A stretch of DNA of 64,000 bases, taken from NCBI GenBank assembly GCA_947444305.1, contig CANEZP010000017.1, forward strand, positions 33,315 to 97,314, read 5' to 3'. Positions 16,571 to 26,067 of the stretch are shown here, one piece after another (the first letter of the stretch is position 1; the number at the start of each line of letters is the position of its first letter). A program made the position numbers and the translations under genes. The stretch comes from Pseudobdellovibrionaceae bacterium (GTDB taxonomy: Bacteria; Bdellovibrionota; Bdellovibrionia; Bdellovibrionales; UBA1609). The notes below the pieces were generated by a model. That model was not told where the DNA came from and did not search any database. It saw only the letters and a list, made by a program, of their open reading frames with translations.

Positions 16571-17730
16571 GTGTTCTTCCCCACCCCGCGCTAAAAACTC
16601 GCAGCGTTCCCGCTAAATTACTTTACGAAAACCGTGAACAAATCCTTGAAGAATGGATGAAGCGCGTAAAAGCCGAGGTCCCACTCGCGCGTTCAATCGA
16701 CAACCCGATTTTGGTGAACACGATTCCGCTGTTCATCGCCAAACTTGCCGAAACACTTTGCGAGGATGCCGGCCAAGAAAGTACCGTCGATACTTCAAAC
16801 CTCGCGCAAGAACACGGCGGCGAGCGTGCGCGAATCACCCGTTACGGCCCCGACCAACTGATTCAAGAATATATTATCTTACGTGAAGTGATCGCCGGTA
16901 AATTGGCGACGCTCACGACCTTAAAAGACCGTGAAACGCGCATCATCCAAACGGCCATCGATCTCGCCATCCAGGAAGCGATGAACGTTTTCTTCATGGT
17001 GCACGGGCGCATCCGCGAACAGTTTGTCGCCACCTTGACCCATGATTTGCGTAATCCCATCGGCGCGGTCAAAGGCGCCGCTGAAGAAATTCACGAAGTG
17101 CTCAAAGAGAAATTATCCGACGCTAGCGTGGCCGACGCCACCGATCTTTGCGATCGAATCCTTCGCTCGGCAAAACGCGCCGACCGGATGATCCAAGATA
17201 TGCTCGACGCAAGCGTCGTACAAACTGGCGAGCGCTTGAATTTACAACTTACGAGTTGCAACGTGGCGGACATCGTCGCGAAAGCCGTCGCCGAATTGCC
17301 GGCCAAAATGAAATCACGTTTGAAGGTTGAGTCACAGCCCGTTGACGGTTGGTGGGACGCCGAAGCGATGCAACGTTCGGTCGAAAATCTCGTGAGCAAT
17401 GCTTTTAAGTACGGCGACGCGAGCCGCCCGGTCACCGTTACGGTCGGTCACGCTCACGAAAGAGTGATGATCTCGGTTCATAATTTCGGCAATCCCATCC
17501 CTTCCGAATCGCGCGAGAATATCTTCCAAGTTTTTCGTCGTACGGAGAGTGCGCAAAAAGGTGCCGCCAAAGGCTGGGGCATCGGCCTCGCGCTGGCACG
17601 CACGACCGCGGAACGTTCGGGCGGAAGCTTAGGTGTCGAAAGTTCCTTAGAGAAGGGCACAACTTTTACGATCGACGTGCCCCAAGATTCCCGCCCCTAC
17701 CAGGATATGCCCGACTCGAGCGGACGCTAG
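16567..17730 (+). CDS. Sensor histidine kinase with RsbRD-like N-terminal domain
   Basis: 387 residues, no membrane segment, so cytosolic. Residues about 15-150 form an all-helical sensor domain resembling the RsbRD N-terminal domain (LLYENREQILEEWMKRV...). The HisKA dimerisation domain follows with phospho-acceptor H159 (ATLTHDLRNP). The HATPase domain has its N-box (SVENLVSNAFKYG), a G1-like turn and the GWGIGLALAR G2 box. It forms a two-gene operon with the preceding response regulator. The 3' end overlaps the convergent opgG gene by 4 bases. Confidence 0.92.
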   Translation: MSVLPHPALKTRSVPAKLLYENREQILEEWMKRVKAEVPLARSIDNPILVNTIPLFIAKLAETLCEDAGQESTVDTSNLAQEHGGERARITRYGPDQLIQEYIILREVIAGKLATLTTLKDRETRIIQTAIDLAIQEAMNVFFMVHGRIREQFVATLTHDLRNPIGAVKGAAEEIHEVLKEKLSDASVADATDLCDRILRSAKRADRMIQDMLDASVVQTGERLNLQLTSCNVADIVAKAVAELPAKMKSRLKVESQPVDGWWDAEAMQRSVENLVSNAFKYGDASRPVTVTVGHAHERVMISVHNFGNPIPSESRENIFQVFRRTESAQKGAAKGWGIGLALARTTAERSGGSLGVESSLEKGTTFTIDVPQDSRPYQDMPDSSGR

Positions 17731-19277
17731 CGCAAAGCTTCTGGATCTAATTGTCCGTTCCAGGTTTCCGTAACCCGGCCGCGTGAATCTTTTAAATAAA
17801 CACGTGGATTGACCGGCTCGTCGGTGGGATAGCCGACCTCCAAATCCAGACGCCAATGCGTGCTGCCGGGGGCCTGGCCCATATAAACTACTTTTGTATT
17901 TTCACCGCTGATGACGGGCTCGAAAGATTCACCGGGTGCGGGCGCACGGACCGGCTCGAAATCGAGAACGTACTTCACCGTTCGTTCGGGCCGGGGCAAT
18001 CCGGGATTGCCGCCGGGGCCGCGGTAAGTGGCCGCCACCCGTCCGTACCCCTCCGCGAATTCGGGATCGCCAGCGGTCCAATGGAGACGGTACGAATAAA
18101 TATATTCTTGTCCGGCCCGTGCGGGTTTGGCCGGCACCCACATGGCAACGATGTTGTCGTTGGTTTCGTCGGCGGTCGGAATTTCGGTAAGCTGCACGGA
18201 GCCCTCGCCCCAGGAACCGAGCGGTTCTACCCAAAGAGAGGGCCGGCGTTCGTAAAAAGCGGCGTCTAAATAGTGCGAAGGATCGCGGTCGCGTTGAAGC
18301 AGACCAAAACCTTTGGGATTACGGTCGAGAAAACCGTTCGTGCGCACGCGCCGCGGATTGTTGAGCGGACGCCAGATTCGCTCGCCCGCGCCGGTGAGCA
18401 GTGCGAGTCCGTCGGTGTCGTGCACTTTAGGCCGCCAATCGACGTTAAGGGCTTTGTCGTAATTCGAAAACCAATACATCGAAGTCAAAGGCGCGAGGCC
18501 TAAGCGTTCAACGTCCTTACGCAGAAAAACCGCGGCCGTGATTTCCATGATGGTGTCGCCTTTGACGTCGCGCGAGATAAGGAAGCGGTAAGCACCGGTG
18601 ACCGACGGACCTTCGAGCCGCGCGTATACGGTGATCGGGCTAAGGTCATCCGCGGCGCGCTCAAAATAAAATTCCGTAAAATCGGGAAACTCTTCGGGCT
18701 GTGGGTACGTGTCGATGTTCAGGGCGATGCCGCGCGCCGAAAGTCCGTACTGCCTCAAGCCGTTGAGCGCGCGGAAATAAGAGGCGCCCATGAACGCCGC
18801 CCAGTCACCCTCGACTTTGCCGTTCTTCGTTTTCGGATTTTTAATTTGGAAGCCCGCGAAGCCGGTGTCTTTAGGCAGTTTCAGGGCGACGCTGTCGGCC
18901 GGCATTTCAAAATACGACGGTGAATATTGAATTTCGCGCGCGCGCCCGTCATCGATTACGTGCATCTTCACGGTTTTTGGCGCCAGGGACCGAAGGTGAA
19001 AAAAGCTGACCGGGAACCCGCCGTTGTCTTCGGCGAATAAAGAATGTTCACCGCGAAAGCGAATGTTGTTGGCTTGATCGTAGCCCAGTCGCGAGACCAA
19101 TTCCGGCGAGGGCTGCGCGCTAGGTTTGTAATCGGTCTTCGCGGATTGCCTGGCCGATTCGACGAACTCACCCCAGGCAAAAGCTCGCGGGGATCCAAGC
19201 TGTAGATGTGTGTGCGCAGCCGAAGCCGTAGCCGGAATGGACATCGCGAGCATAAATTTCAGGAAACAAACTTTCAT
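17727..19277 (-). CDS. opgG: Periplasmic glucan biosynthesis protein, OpgG/MdoG family
   Basis: Periplasmic protein needed for branching and/or release of osmoregulated periplasmic glucans. It is 516 residues from ATG at 19277, which has GGAG at 5-base spacing and opens a Sec signal peptide (MKVCFLKFMLAMSIPATASA). A GTG at 19343 overlapping the TonB-receptor stop is possible but puts 22 residues before the signal. Family signatures include YFRALNGLRQYGLSARGIALN, LTSMYWFSNYD, WRPKVHDTDGLALLTG and GFGLLQRDRDPSHYLD in the N-terminal beta-sandwich. A C-terminal Ig-like domain follows. The glucosyltransferase OpgH is not in the window. Confidence 0.93.
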   Translation of the reverse strand: MKVCFLKFMLAMSIPATASAAHTHLQLGSPRAFAWGEFVESARQSAKTDYKPSAQPSPELVSRLGYDQANNIRFRGEHSLFAEDNGGFPVSFFHLRSLAPKTVKMHVIDDGRAREIQYSPSYFEMPADSVALKLPKDTGFAGFQIKNPKTKNGKVEGDWAAFMGASYFRALNGLRQYGLSARGIALNIDTYPQPEEFPDFTEFYFERAADDLSPITVYARLEGPSVTGAYRFLISRDVKGDTIMEITAAVFLRKDVERLGLAPLTSMYWFSNYDKALNVDWRPKVHDTDGLALLTGAGERIWRPLNNPRRVRTNGFLDRNPKGFGLLQRDRDPSHYLDAAFYERRPSLWVEPLGSWGEGSVQLTEIPTADETNDNIVAMWVPAKPARAGQEYIYSYRLHWTAGDPEFAEGYGRVAATYRGPGGNPGLPRPERTVKYVLDFEPVRAPAPGESFEPVISGENTKVVYMGQAPGSTHWRLDLEVGYPTDEPVNPRVYLKDSRGRVTETWNGQLDPEALR

Positions 19278-19339
19278 CTGCGCTCCGGTCGTTTTCTTTG
19301 TTTGCGGAAAGAAGAAAGCAAGCTCCGCGCCAAGGCCGT

Positions 19340-21298
19340 TCACAAGCTAAGATTTAAATTGGCGAAGAACATCCGCCCCGGATTAGGGAACCCGTCGGCC
19401 AGCGAATACTGCGCGTCGGCCAGATTCGTGCCGCCGATTTCCAGTACCGAATTTGCGTTAAGCCGGTAGCCGGCCTTAAGAGAGTAAATGGTCCACGCGC
19501 CGAGCGATCGCTCGTTCGAGACCCAGCGGTCTGAGTTGTGTTCGAGAGAGGGCGTGAGCTCGAGCGACGCCAAAGGCTTGTAGACCAAACTCGCGCTCAG
19601 TTTATGACGGGGCAAATCGGTAATACGTACATCGCCCGCGCGAAGATTGCGCGCCATCAAATAGGTATAACCCGTAAGAAACGTGAGCGATCCGCTCACG
19701 TCCCCGCGAACGCCTAACTCCGCGCCGTAAACGCGGGCGCGATCGACGTTTTGCATTTGCGCAAGAGCGCCTTGCACGTTGGCGACGGTTTGAATTTTAT
19801 CGGTGAGTTCGTTCAAGAACAGCGCGGCTTCGATCTTCAAGGCGTGCGCAATGACGCGCGAATGGCCCACTTCAATATTCAAAGCACGTTCGGCACGCAG
19901 ATCCGGGTTCTGTACGTATTGTCCCAAGCGTTGCGAGTAGCGGTCTTTCAGCGTGGGCATCCGCGTTTTGCGCGCGAGCGAGAGATGCCATTCCGCCGCC
20001 GGCTCGCTTTTATAAATAAATGCAGTTTGTAGATCCGTCGCGGATTGTTTTCCCGGTAAGGAGTAATCATTGCCCAAACTATAGACCGAACCCGGCACCA
20101 ACACCGCTTGCGAGGCGCCGGTCAGCCAAGTGAAACGCTCGGAAAGTTGCATAGAATCTTCGGCGCCTAAACTAAGCAAACGATCGGAATATCTCGTCAC
20201 TTCGCTCGCCTGCGCGTCGAGCTCGCGATGTTGGTCGTCTTTGATTTGGCCGACCACGCTTACGGAATGCCGCGCCCACCGGAAGGTCTCGAGCGAAAGC
20301 GAAGCGCCGTTCGTGCGGTCCCGGTAAATATTTTTGCCGGTCGCGATGCTGCCCGACCCGGACGTTTTTAAAACCGCGTAGCTGCCGTCGGTGAAGCTGT
20401 TCACTTCGTTGTCGAAGCGGTCGTGGTAGAGCCGGACTTTCAGAAGTTCTTTATCGCTTAAGGCCGTTTGCGAAACGAAATAGACGCTGCGCTTGTCCCA
20501 ATAGGGCCAACGCCAGTAACGCGCCTTAGATAAATCCGTCGAGGGTGGCTGACCCTTCTCACCGTTTTGTTGATAGTAGCTGAGCGCGTATTCATCACTC
20601 GCCCGTGGCGTGACGCCCGCTTTGACGGAGTACTTCACGTCTTCGCGGTAAGAGTTGTCCCTAGCGCCGCCGTTCGCCACCGGGAAGGATTCGGCTTTTG
20701 CAAAGCCTACGCCGGATTGCAGGTACCAATGCTTTTGTTTAGTTCCTAAATTGGCGTTGAGCCGGTGCTCATCACCCGATCCCGCGCCGAGAGACAGGTC
20801 ACCTTCAAGCTCCCTAACCGGCTTGCGCGAAATCAAATTGATCGCGCCGCCGAGCGTGTTCGGGCCGTAGCCGACCGAGCTGTAGCCTTTTTCAACTTGA
20901 ATGAAAGAGAGATCCCCGGTTCCGAAGCGCGCGAAATCGACGTACCCGTCGTACGGCACGTAAACCGGCACCCCGTCGATGAACAGTGGAACTTGTCGCG
21001 CATCGTAGCCCCGCACCGAAATGGTTTTTTCGTTTCTGGGATTGGTCGACAGAATCACGCCGGGCAAAAGGTTAACGGCGTCGCCGACATCGTTGCGGTT
21101 TTGCTTCAACATTTCTTCGCGCGTGACGGTGGAATTGAGCGCGCCGGTGCCGACCTCGCCGGTTTCGCTGGTCACGGGTTTGACTTGGATCACGCCGAGC
21201 GTGAACGGACCGGCCTCTTCAGTGCGGGCCGTCGTTGGATAAAAATGGCCGAACAAAATAACGAAGGCGGAAAGGAAGTGCCGGTACGTGATGTTCAT
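19340..21298 (-). CDS. TonB-dependent outer-membrane receptor
   Basis: 652 residues. A signal peptide (residues 1-24) is followed by a plug domain (about residues 45-160) with the typical LLPGVILSTN, ISVRGYDARQVPLFIDGVP and GPNTLGGAINLISRKP. A 22-strand-type barrel runs to the end with an aromatic-rich C-terminus (PGRMFFANLNLSL). No TonB-box can be assigned with certainty, though FTLGVIQVKPV just before the plug is a candidate. The ligand cannot be told from sequence. The gene is immediately upstream of opgG on the same strand, probably co-transcribed. Confidence 0.92.
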   Translation of the reverse strand: MNITYRHFLSAFVILFGHFYPTTARTEEAGPFTLGVIQVKPVTSETGEVGTGALNSTVTREEMLKQNRNDVGDAVNLLPGVILSTNPRNEKTISVRGYDARQVPLFIDGVPVYVPYDGYVDFARFGTGDLSFIQVEKGYSSVGYGPNTLGGAINLISRKPVRELEGDLSLGAGSGDEHRLNANLGTKQKHWYLQSGVGFAKAESFPVANGGARDNSYREDVKYSVKAGVTPRASDEYALSYYQQNGEKGQPPSTDLSKARYWRWPYWDKRSVYFVSQTALSDKELLKVRLYHDRFDNEVNSFTDGSYAVLKTSGSGSIATGKNIYRDRTNGASLSLETFRWARHSVSVVGQIKDDQHRELDAQASEVTRYSDRLLSLGAEDSMQLSERFTWLTGASQAVLVPGSVYSLGNDYSLPGKQSATDLQTAFIYKSEPAAEWHLSLARKTRMPTLKDRYSQRLGQYVQNPDLRAERALNIEVGHSRVIAHALKIEAALFLNELTDKIQTVANVQGALAQMQNVDRARVYGAELGVRGDVSGSLTFLTGYTYLMARNLRAGDVRITDLPRHKLSASLVYKPLASLELTPSLEHNSDRWVSNERSLGAWTIYSLKAGYRLNANSVLEIGGTNLADAQYSLADGFPNPGRMFFANLNLSL

Positions 21299-21344
21299 CG
21301 CACCGGCTTACCATGCGAACCGGGGGGCCCGCATTGGATTTTGG

Positions 21345-21752
21345 TTAGTCGGGCTTGCAGGTTCCGGTGGTGATCGTGTGATCTAGCAACGGGACCATAT
21401 TGCCTTCAGCATTAACACGTGCGGGCAAGTACATGGTGATCGTGGTCGTGCCGGATTTGAAGTAGGTTCGAATAGTCGCTACGCTTTTTTTATAGGTGGC
21501 CGTGAACATTACCGATTCACCGCTTTCGTGTACGATGACGTCTTCCGGACCGAACTTACGCGTATCACCGCCCCACGTACCGCTCCGATTAAACACGAGC
21601 TCGGTGGTCATGAAAGCCTCGCCACGCTTGGATTTATAGCAGCCGTTAACGGTGACATCCCGACGGTCGTTGAGTCGGCCATTGCACGTGAAACACAAAG
21701 CGAATGCGGGAGCCGTGAACATTGTCACGAGAACAAGAGCGAGAGCTTTCAA
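21345..21752 (-). CDS. Small exported protein, unknown function
   Basis: 135 residues from TTG at 21752, chosen because AGGAG lies eight bases upstream and the frame then begins directly with a signal peptide (KALALVLVTMFTAPAFA). In-frame ATGs further up would give an N-terminus that does not look like a signal. The mature protein has a CFTC pair at its start and two later cysteines, and is rich in Thr/Val with short alternating strands. Likely periplasmic. It lies upstream of the TonB receptor with a 46-base gap. Family not recognised. Confidence 0.6.
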   Translation of the reverse strand: MKALALVLVTMFTAPAFALCFTCNGRLNDRRDVTVNGCYKSKRGEAFMTTELVFNRSGTWGGDTRKFGPEDVIVHESGESVMFTATYKKSVATIRTYFKSGTTTITMYLPARVNAEGNMVPLLDHTITTGTCKPD

Positions 21753-21900
21753 AGGGATTTCTCCTGGGTAAAATGTTATGAGGCGCATCTCTAGCAATCG
21801 TGTTTGCCTGCGTCGACGTGGATCTCGCTATTGGAAATTTTGAGCGGGTTGCTGAAAATAGTCGTAATTCACCGCGGCGGCGTGCTAGTTTTCACGGCAC

Positions 21901-23274
21901 ATGTACAACCTTATTTTCTTCACGATGGTGCCCCTCGTAATGGTCATGAGTCCACTCGCGAACGCCCACGCTCCCACTTCCCTATGCGATCGTCTTCTGA
22001 TCGATTACGATGAACGAACCGTATATTATAATCGCTGGGCCCTGCCCAAGAACGTGAACCAGGATGATTTGCTCAATGAGGTGGCCGGGCAAGTGCCTTC
22101 GGAGAAATCCATCATCATCTTGGACACCAATCCCTCACCGGATAAGTACGGCGAAGTGAATCTCATCCGTCCCGCCGCCGATCGTGCCTTTCCGCAAGCG
22201 GGCCCGAATTCAACCTACGACAATTTTGACGCGGTCACTAAGGACGTTTTGTTCCGTACCTTCGTTCATCGCACCGACGACGCCATTCGCGAGCGTGGCC
22301 GAGCCGTTTTGATTTTTGATCACCATTTCAATTCCCGCTTGCTGTCGACGACGAGTGCTACGCCGTTGACCGTGGATTTTTTGACCTGGCTGAGCGAGCG
22401 GCCCGACGCTTCCGAATATGAAAACGTGCGAACGGCGCTGCGCACGGGCGTGATTCTCCGCGACCATAGCGATCCCGATATCGTCCTCGCCAATCTTGCG
22501 CTCTCGTGGCTCGATGATCCCGAAACGCTCGAACATTACGGTCCGATGATCAGCTCGATCGCACTCTTCAACGACCATGGACGCTTGCCGAAAAGCATGG
22601 GCCGCCGCGAGCAATTGGAAGTGCTGCTGGGATACAACATCGTGGTCGCGTTTGAAAAATGGATTCCCGCGCAGGGGCCCGGCGCGTTTGAGCAGGCGCT
22701 CAAGATGATCCCGCCGCTGCTGGATCTCGCTCACGAGGTGGCGCGCGCTTACCCCGGCGAAGAATTCACCGAAGGCTTTTTAATGGCGGCGAAAAAAGAC
22801 CCGCGCACGCAGAATGCCGACGCTCGCGAGATCATCACGCGCATTCACTCCGCGTGGGAGCAGTACAAAGTGTTCACCGGTGAGGTTGAGAATATGACCC
22901 GTGACCCGCACGCCTTCCGCCGGGTCGGGAAAGTTTTGGTCATGACCTTTCCCCCGACAAAGGGTGATGCCCCCACCGGTTTAAATGCGATGCGCGTTCT
23001 TAAAGAGAAACACCGCGCCCGCATCGGTGATGCCAAAGTACTGGTGATGGTCGCGCCGGTCCTTCGTGGTGAGCGTACGCTCACTCACGTGAAAATTCGC
23101 AGCCTTGATCCGGACTTCCGCTTAGACCCAGTGATCGAAGCGATCCGCGCGCGGCATTTCGGCGGCGGTGGACGCTCGGGCGCCGGCGGGCTTTACGCCT
23201 CGGCGGGCGGCGAAGTCACCGAACTGCAACGCGCGGAACATCTCACCTGGTTATTTGCGCAACTGAATCGCTAA
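21901..23274 (+). CDS. Exported DHH/DHHA1-type phosphoesterase-like protein
   Basis: 457 residues. The N-terminus (MYNLIFFTMVPLVMVMSPLANA) is a signal peptide. The mature protein has features of the DHH phosphoesterase superfamily (RecJ, NrnA, exopolyphosphatases): an upstream acidic motif (ILDTNPSPD, residues 74-81), the DHH triad after a hydrophobic strand (VLIFDHH, 140-142) and an acidic DHSDPD segment (188-193). A C-terminal DHHA1-like glycine motif follows (HFGGGGRSGAGG, 419-430). Typical DHHA1 reads GGGHxxAAG. Here the histidine is replaced by arginine. The family normally works in the cytosol on nucleotides, RNA/DNA ends or polyphosphate. No good ribosome-binding site is seen before ATG. 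A Mn-dependent periplasmic phosphatase is the best guess. Confidence 0.6.
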   Translation: MYNLIFFTMVPLVMVMSPLANAHAPTSLCDRLLIDYDERTVYYNRWALPKNVNQDDLLNEVAGQVPSEKSIIILDTNPSPDKYGEVNLIRPAADRAFPQAGPNSTYDNFDAVTKDVLFRTFVHRTDDAIRERGRAVLIFDHHFNSRLLSTTSATPLTVDFLTWLSERPDASEYENVRTALRTGVILRDHSDPDIVLANLALSWLDDPETLEHYGPMISSIALFNDHGRLPKSMGRREQLEVLLGYNIVVAFEKWIPAQGPGAFEQALKMIPPLLDLAHEVARAYPGEEFTEGFLMAAKKDPRTQNADAREIITRIHSAWEQYKVFTGEVENMTRDPHAFRRVGKVLVMTFPPTKGDAPTGLNAMRVLKEKHRARIGDAKVLVMVAPVLRGERTLTHVKIRSLDPDFRLDPVIEAIRARHFGGGGRSGAGGLYASAGGEVTELQRAEHLTWLFAQLNR

Positions 23275-23296
23275 GTTCAGCGGCGACTGTTCTTCA

Positions 23297-23512
23297 CTAC
23301 TTCGATTTGCGCGGGACCTTCGCGCCTTTTTTGCGGGCTTCCGAAAGTCCGATCGCGATCGCTTGCTTACGGCTTTTCACCGTGCCGCCTTTACCGCCCG
23401 GTCCGCTCTTCAAGGTGCCCTTCTTTTTACGGTGCATCGCAGACTTAACCTTTTTCTGCGCGGCCGCGCCGTACTTCTTTGAAGATTTCTTTTTTGCTTT
23501 CTTTTTCGCCAT
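23297..23512 (-). CDS. Small lysine-rich protein, DUF6496-like
   Basis: 71 residues, about one third Lys/Arg. The conserved core GTLKSGPGGKGGTVKSRKQAIAIGLSEARKKG is typical of small basic proteins annotated DUF6496. The N-terminus is a poly-basic tail (MAKKKAKKKSSKK). GAGGAG stands eight bases before the ATG. Probably a nucleic-acid-binding, histone-like protein, but its role is not established. It ends 22 bases from the convergent DHH gene. Confidence 0.8.
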   Translation of the reverse strand: MAKKKAKKKSSKKYGAAAQKKVKSAMHRKKKGTLKSGPGGKGGTVKSRKQAIAIGLSEARKKGAKVPRKSK

Positions 23513-23703
23513 CGTTCACTCCTCTGTTTTCGTGATGGATCGCGCACGTATTTTCACGCCAAATCGCAGACGCCATCAAATATTTTCCGGTATCGGATTG
23601 CCCCGGTGCGTTCTAAATTTCCGCGAAGCTAGCCGGGCAAGCCCGGTCTGTTAAATTCCTCGCGCGACCGGGCCCGGGACCGGCGCTTGCAGTCAGTAAT
23701 GGT

Positions 23704-24513
23704 ATGGAAAAAGACGTACGAACAAGTCAATGGGCCGTCGTGACCGGTGCTTCGGATGGAATCGGTTTTGAGTTGGCCAAGCAATTTGCGTTAAATGGTT
23801 TTGATCTTCTGATCACTTCCGAGGACCAACAAATCTTTGCCGCCCAGGCCGAGCTCGTGGCCTCCGGTCAAAAAATCAGGGCGGTCGCCGCGGATCTCGC
23901 GACCCCCAACGGCGTCGAGAAAGTTTTCGCGGCGATCAAAGATTACGCCGGCGCACCTGACGTTGTCGTATTGAACGCGGGTCTTGGATCGGGCGGTGCT
24001 TCGTTTGACAAAACGGATTTAGGTAAAGAACTCGACCTCATCCAAGTGAATGTCGCTTCGGTCGTGCATCTCACCAAGCGTATCTTGCCTGACCTCATCT
24101 CGGCAGGGAATCGAAAGCTGCTCTTCACGTCGTCGATCGCGGCTTTTGCGCCGGGACCTTACCAAGTGGTGTACGCCGCTTCGAAAGCCTTCGTGCAATC
24201 CTTTGCCGACGGCCTGCGCGAAGAGTTGCGCGGCAAAGGCGTAACCGTCACTACGCTCCAGCCCGGACCGACGGAAACAAATATTTTTCACCGCGCCGGC
24301 ATGGATGACACCCTGGTCGGAGAATCCAAAAAAGACGATCCGGCCGAAGTCGCGCGCCAAGGCTTCGATGCGCTGATGGCCGGCAAAGATTCCGTGGTCA
24401 CCGGATCGCTGCTTAATAAAGTTCAAGCGAGCCTGGCTAAAATCGCGCCGCAAAAAATATCCACGCTGATGCATGGACGGCAGGCGGCGCCTAACTCACC
24501 GGAAAACCGGTGA
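23704..24513 (+). CDS. Short-chain dehydrogenase/reductase
   Basis: 269-residue classical SDR. It has the Rossmann cofactor motif TGASDGIG near the N-terminus, NAG (VVLNAGLG), catalytic Ser in LLFTSSIA and the YAASK pair, followed by LQPGPTETN. Lack of an acidic residue at the end of strand 2 plus a nearby charged segment leaves NAD versus NADP open. Substrate unknown. It shares long conserved blocks with the SDR at 58135-58938, including YAASKAFVQSFAD, AGESKKD-like and GFDALMAGKD segments, so the two are paralogues. Its stop overlaps the next gene's GTG by four bases. Confidence 0.9.
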   Translation: MEKDVRTSQWAVVTGASDGIGFELAKQFALNGFDLLITSEDQQIFAAQAELVASGQKIRAVAADLATPNGVEKVFAAIKDYAGAPDVVVLNAGLGSGGASFDKTDLGKELDLIQVNVASVVHLTKRILPDLISAGNRKLLFTSSIAAFAPGPYQVVYAASKAFVQSFADGLREELRGKGVTVTTLQPGPTETNIFHRAGMDDTLVGESKKDDPAEVARQGFDALMAGKDSVVTGSLLNKVQASLAKIAPQKISTLMHGRQAAPNSPENR

Positions 24514-25244
24514 GCTCGCCGCATTTCCTCTGGGTGCTCCGTCACGGCGAGAGCGCGGGCAACTTGGCGCTGGCCGACGCGCTAAAAAAAGATTTGCCCA
24601 GGCTTGAGTTAGATATACGCGACGTCGACGTTCCGCTTTCTGAAAAAGGAATCGAGCAAGCGGCCGCGGTCGGAACGTGGCTTAGCGAATTGCCGCAAAG
24701 CGAGCGCCCCACGGTCGTCTTAAGTTCGCCATACGTTCGCGCGCGGCAAACGGCCGAGATGGTTTGTTCCTCGCTGCCCGGCATCGCGCTTCGCTTCGAC
24801 GAACGTTTACGCGAACGCGAGTTCGGCTTACTCGATCGCCTCACCAAACGCGGAATCCTCGAAGCTTATCCCGAAGAAGCGGCTTTGCGCGCGCACCTAA
24901 AAAAGTTCTACTACCGTCCACCGGGCGGCGAAAGCTGGTGTGACGTTATTCAACGCTTGCGCGGCGTTTGGGATGAGCTTCGGCGCGATTACCAAGACGA
25001 GCGTGTCTTAATCGTTTGTCACACCGTCGTGATTTACTGTTTTCGCTACCTTGCCGAAAACTTAGATGAAGAACGCGTGCTGGCGATGGACCAGGCGAAT
25101 GAAATGGCCAACTGCTCACTTACATCGTACTGCTTTGCGCCCGCCCCTAGCCTTGAGAAATTCAACTTCGTCGCTCCCCTAAAAGAGGCCGAAGCTCCGA
25201 TCACGAGGAAAACCGATGTCCCAACCGAAGCCAAAAAAAATTAA
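24510..25244 (+). CDS. Histidine phosphatase (phosphoglycerate mutase-like) family protein
   Basis: 244 residues from GTG overlapping the SDR stop (GTGA). The phosphohistidine loop is LRHGESAGN. The second conserved histidine is in VLIVCHTVV, and a conserved acid (REREFG) sits between them, as in broad-specificity phosphatases and fructose-2,6-bisphosphatase/PGM relatives. The C-terminus is a Lys/Pro-rich tail that overlaps the next gene by 29 bases. The substrate cannot be told. Position in a cluster with an SDR and NAD(P)HX dehydratase suggests metabolite handling or repair. Confidence 0.9.
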   Translation: MSSPHFLWVLRHGESAGNLALADALKKDLPRLELDIRDVDVPLSEKGIEQAAAVGTWLSELPQSERPTVVLSSPYVRARQTAEMVCSSLPGIALRFDERLREREFGLLDRLTKRGILEAYPEEAALRAHLKKFYYRPPGGESWCDVIQRLRGVWDELRRDYQDERVLIVCHTVVIYCFRYLAENLDEERVLAMDQANEMANCSLTSYCFAPAPSLEKFNFVAPLKEAEAPITRKTDVPTEAKKN

Positions 25245-26067
25245 CCGAAGCTTGCTGAAAAAGTTCGCGTTGCCCGAGGCCGATGAACGTTGTGATAAAG
25301 AATCGCGCGGACAAGTTCTTATCATCGGCGGTAAGCCGGGTATGACGGGCGCGGTTTTGCTGGCGGCGGAGGCGGCGTTGCGTGCCGGTTGCGGCAAAGT
25401 CTCGGTGGCGTGCCCGTTATCCATGCGCGAAGCGGTTTCCGCCGCGATACCCGAAGCTTACGTCGCCGGCCCCGACGAGGAAGACAAATACTTTGCGAAG
25501 GCCGCCGCGACCTTGATCGGCCCCGGTTTAGATCCGTCGCCCACGCTCCATCATAAGGTCGCGCGTTTAGCGGCCGACGCCGAAGGAGTCTTGATCCTTG
25601 ATGCGGGCGCGATCGCCGGGCTTTCAAGGATTAAGAAGACACGGGCGCAAATCGTGATCACGCCCCACGCGGGCGAAATGGCCAAACTGACGGGACTTAA
25701 ACGCGAAGACATCGAAGAGCGCGCCGGCGAAGTCAGCGTGCAGGTCGCTAAACAATATCAGATTACCGTAGTTTTAAAAGGGGCCGACACGCACTTAGTC
25801 ACCCCCGAAGGCCGGCAATTTTATTTTGAGGGTAGCAATCCCGGCCTGGGCGTTTCCGGTTCGGGGGATGTGCTCGCGGGTCTAATGGTCGGGCTATCCG
25901 CCCGCGGCGCCGAACCGCTGGCCGCCGCACTCTGGTCCGTTTTTACCCACGCGCAGGCCGGTGAAGTTTTGCGTAAGGAAGCCGGCGGGATCGGTTTTCT
26001 CGCACGCGAACTGCCCGCGCATTGTCCCGCAATATTAAATTCCGGAGGAAAACATGCACACGGGTGA
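25216..26067 (+). CDS. nnrD: ADP-dependent (S)-NAD(P)H-hydrate dehydratase
   Basis: Repairs hydrated NADH/NADPH using ADP (or ATP) as cofactor. It is a ribokinase-fold (YjeF C-terminal) domain of 283 residues. The N-terminal part has RGQVLIIGGKPGMTGA, then LRAGCGKVSVA and ITPHAGEMAKLTG. The nucleotide-binding and catalytic motif is GVSGSGDVLAG, with its aspartate as the general base. The epimerase domain that is often fused in front (NnrE) is absent and not seen elsewhere in the window. It overlaps the previous gene by 29 bases and the next by 14, so it lies inside a tightly packed four-gene operon. Confidence 0.93.
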   Translation: MSQPKPKKINRSLLKKFALPEADERCDKESRGQVLIIGGKPGMTGAVLLAAEAALRAGCGKVSVACPLSMREAVSAAIPEAYVAGPDEEDKYFAKAAATLIGPGLDPSPTLHHKVARLAADAEGVLILDAGAIAGLSRIKKTRAQIVITPHAGEMAKLTGLKREDIEERAGEVSVQVAKQYQITVVLKGADTHLVTPEGRQFYFEGSNPGLGVSGSGDVLAGLMVGLSARGAEPLAAALWSVFTHAQAGEVLRKEAGGIGFLARELPAHCPAILNSGGKHAHG

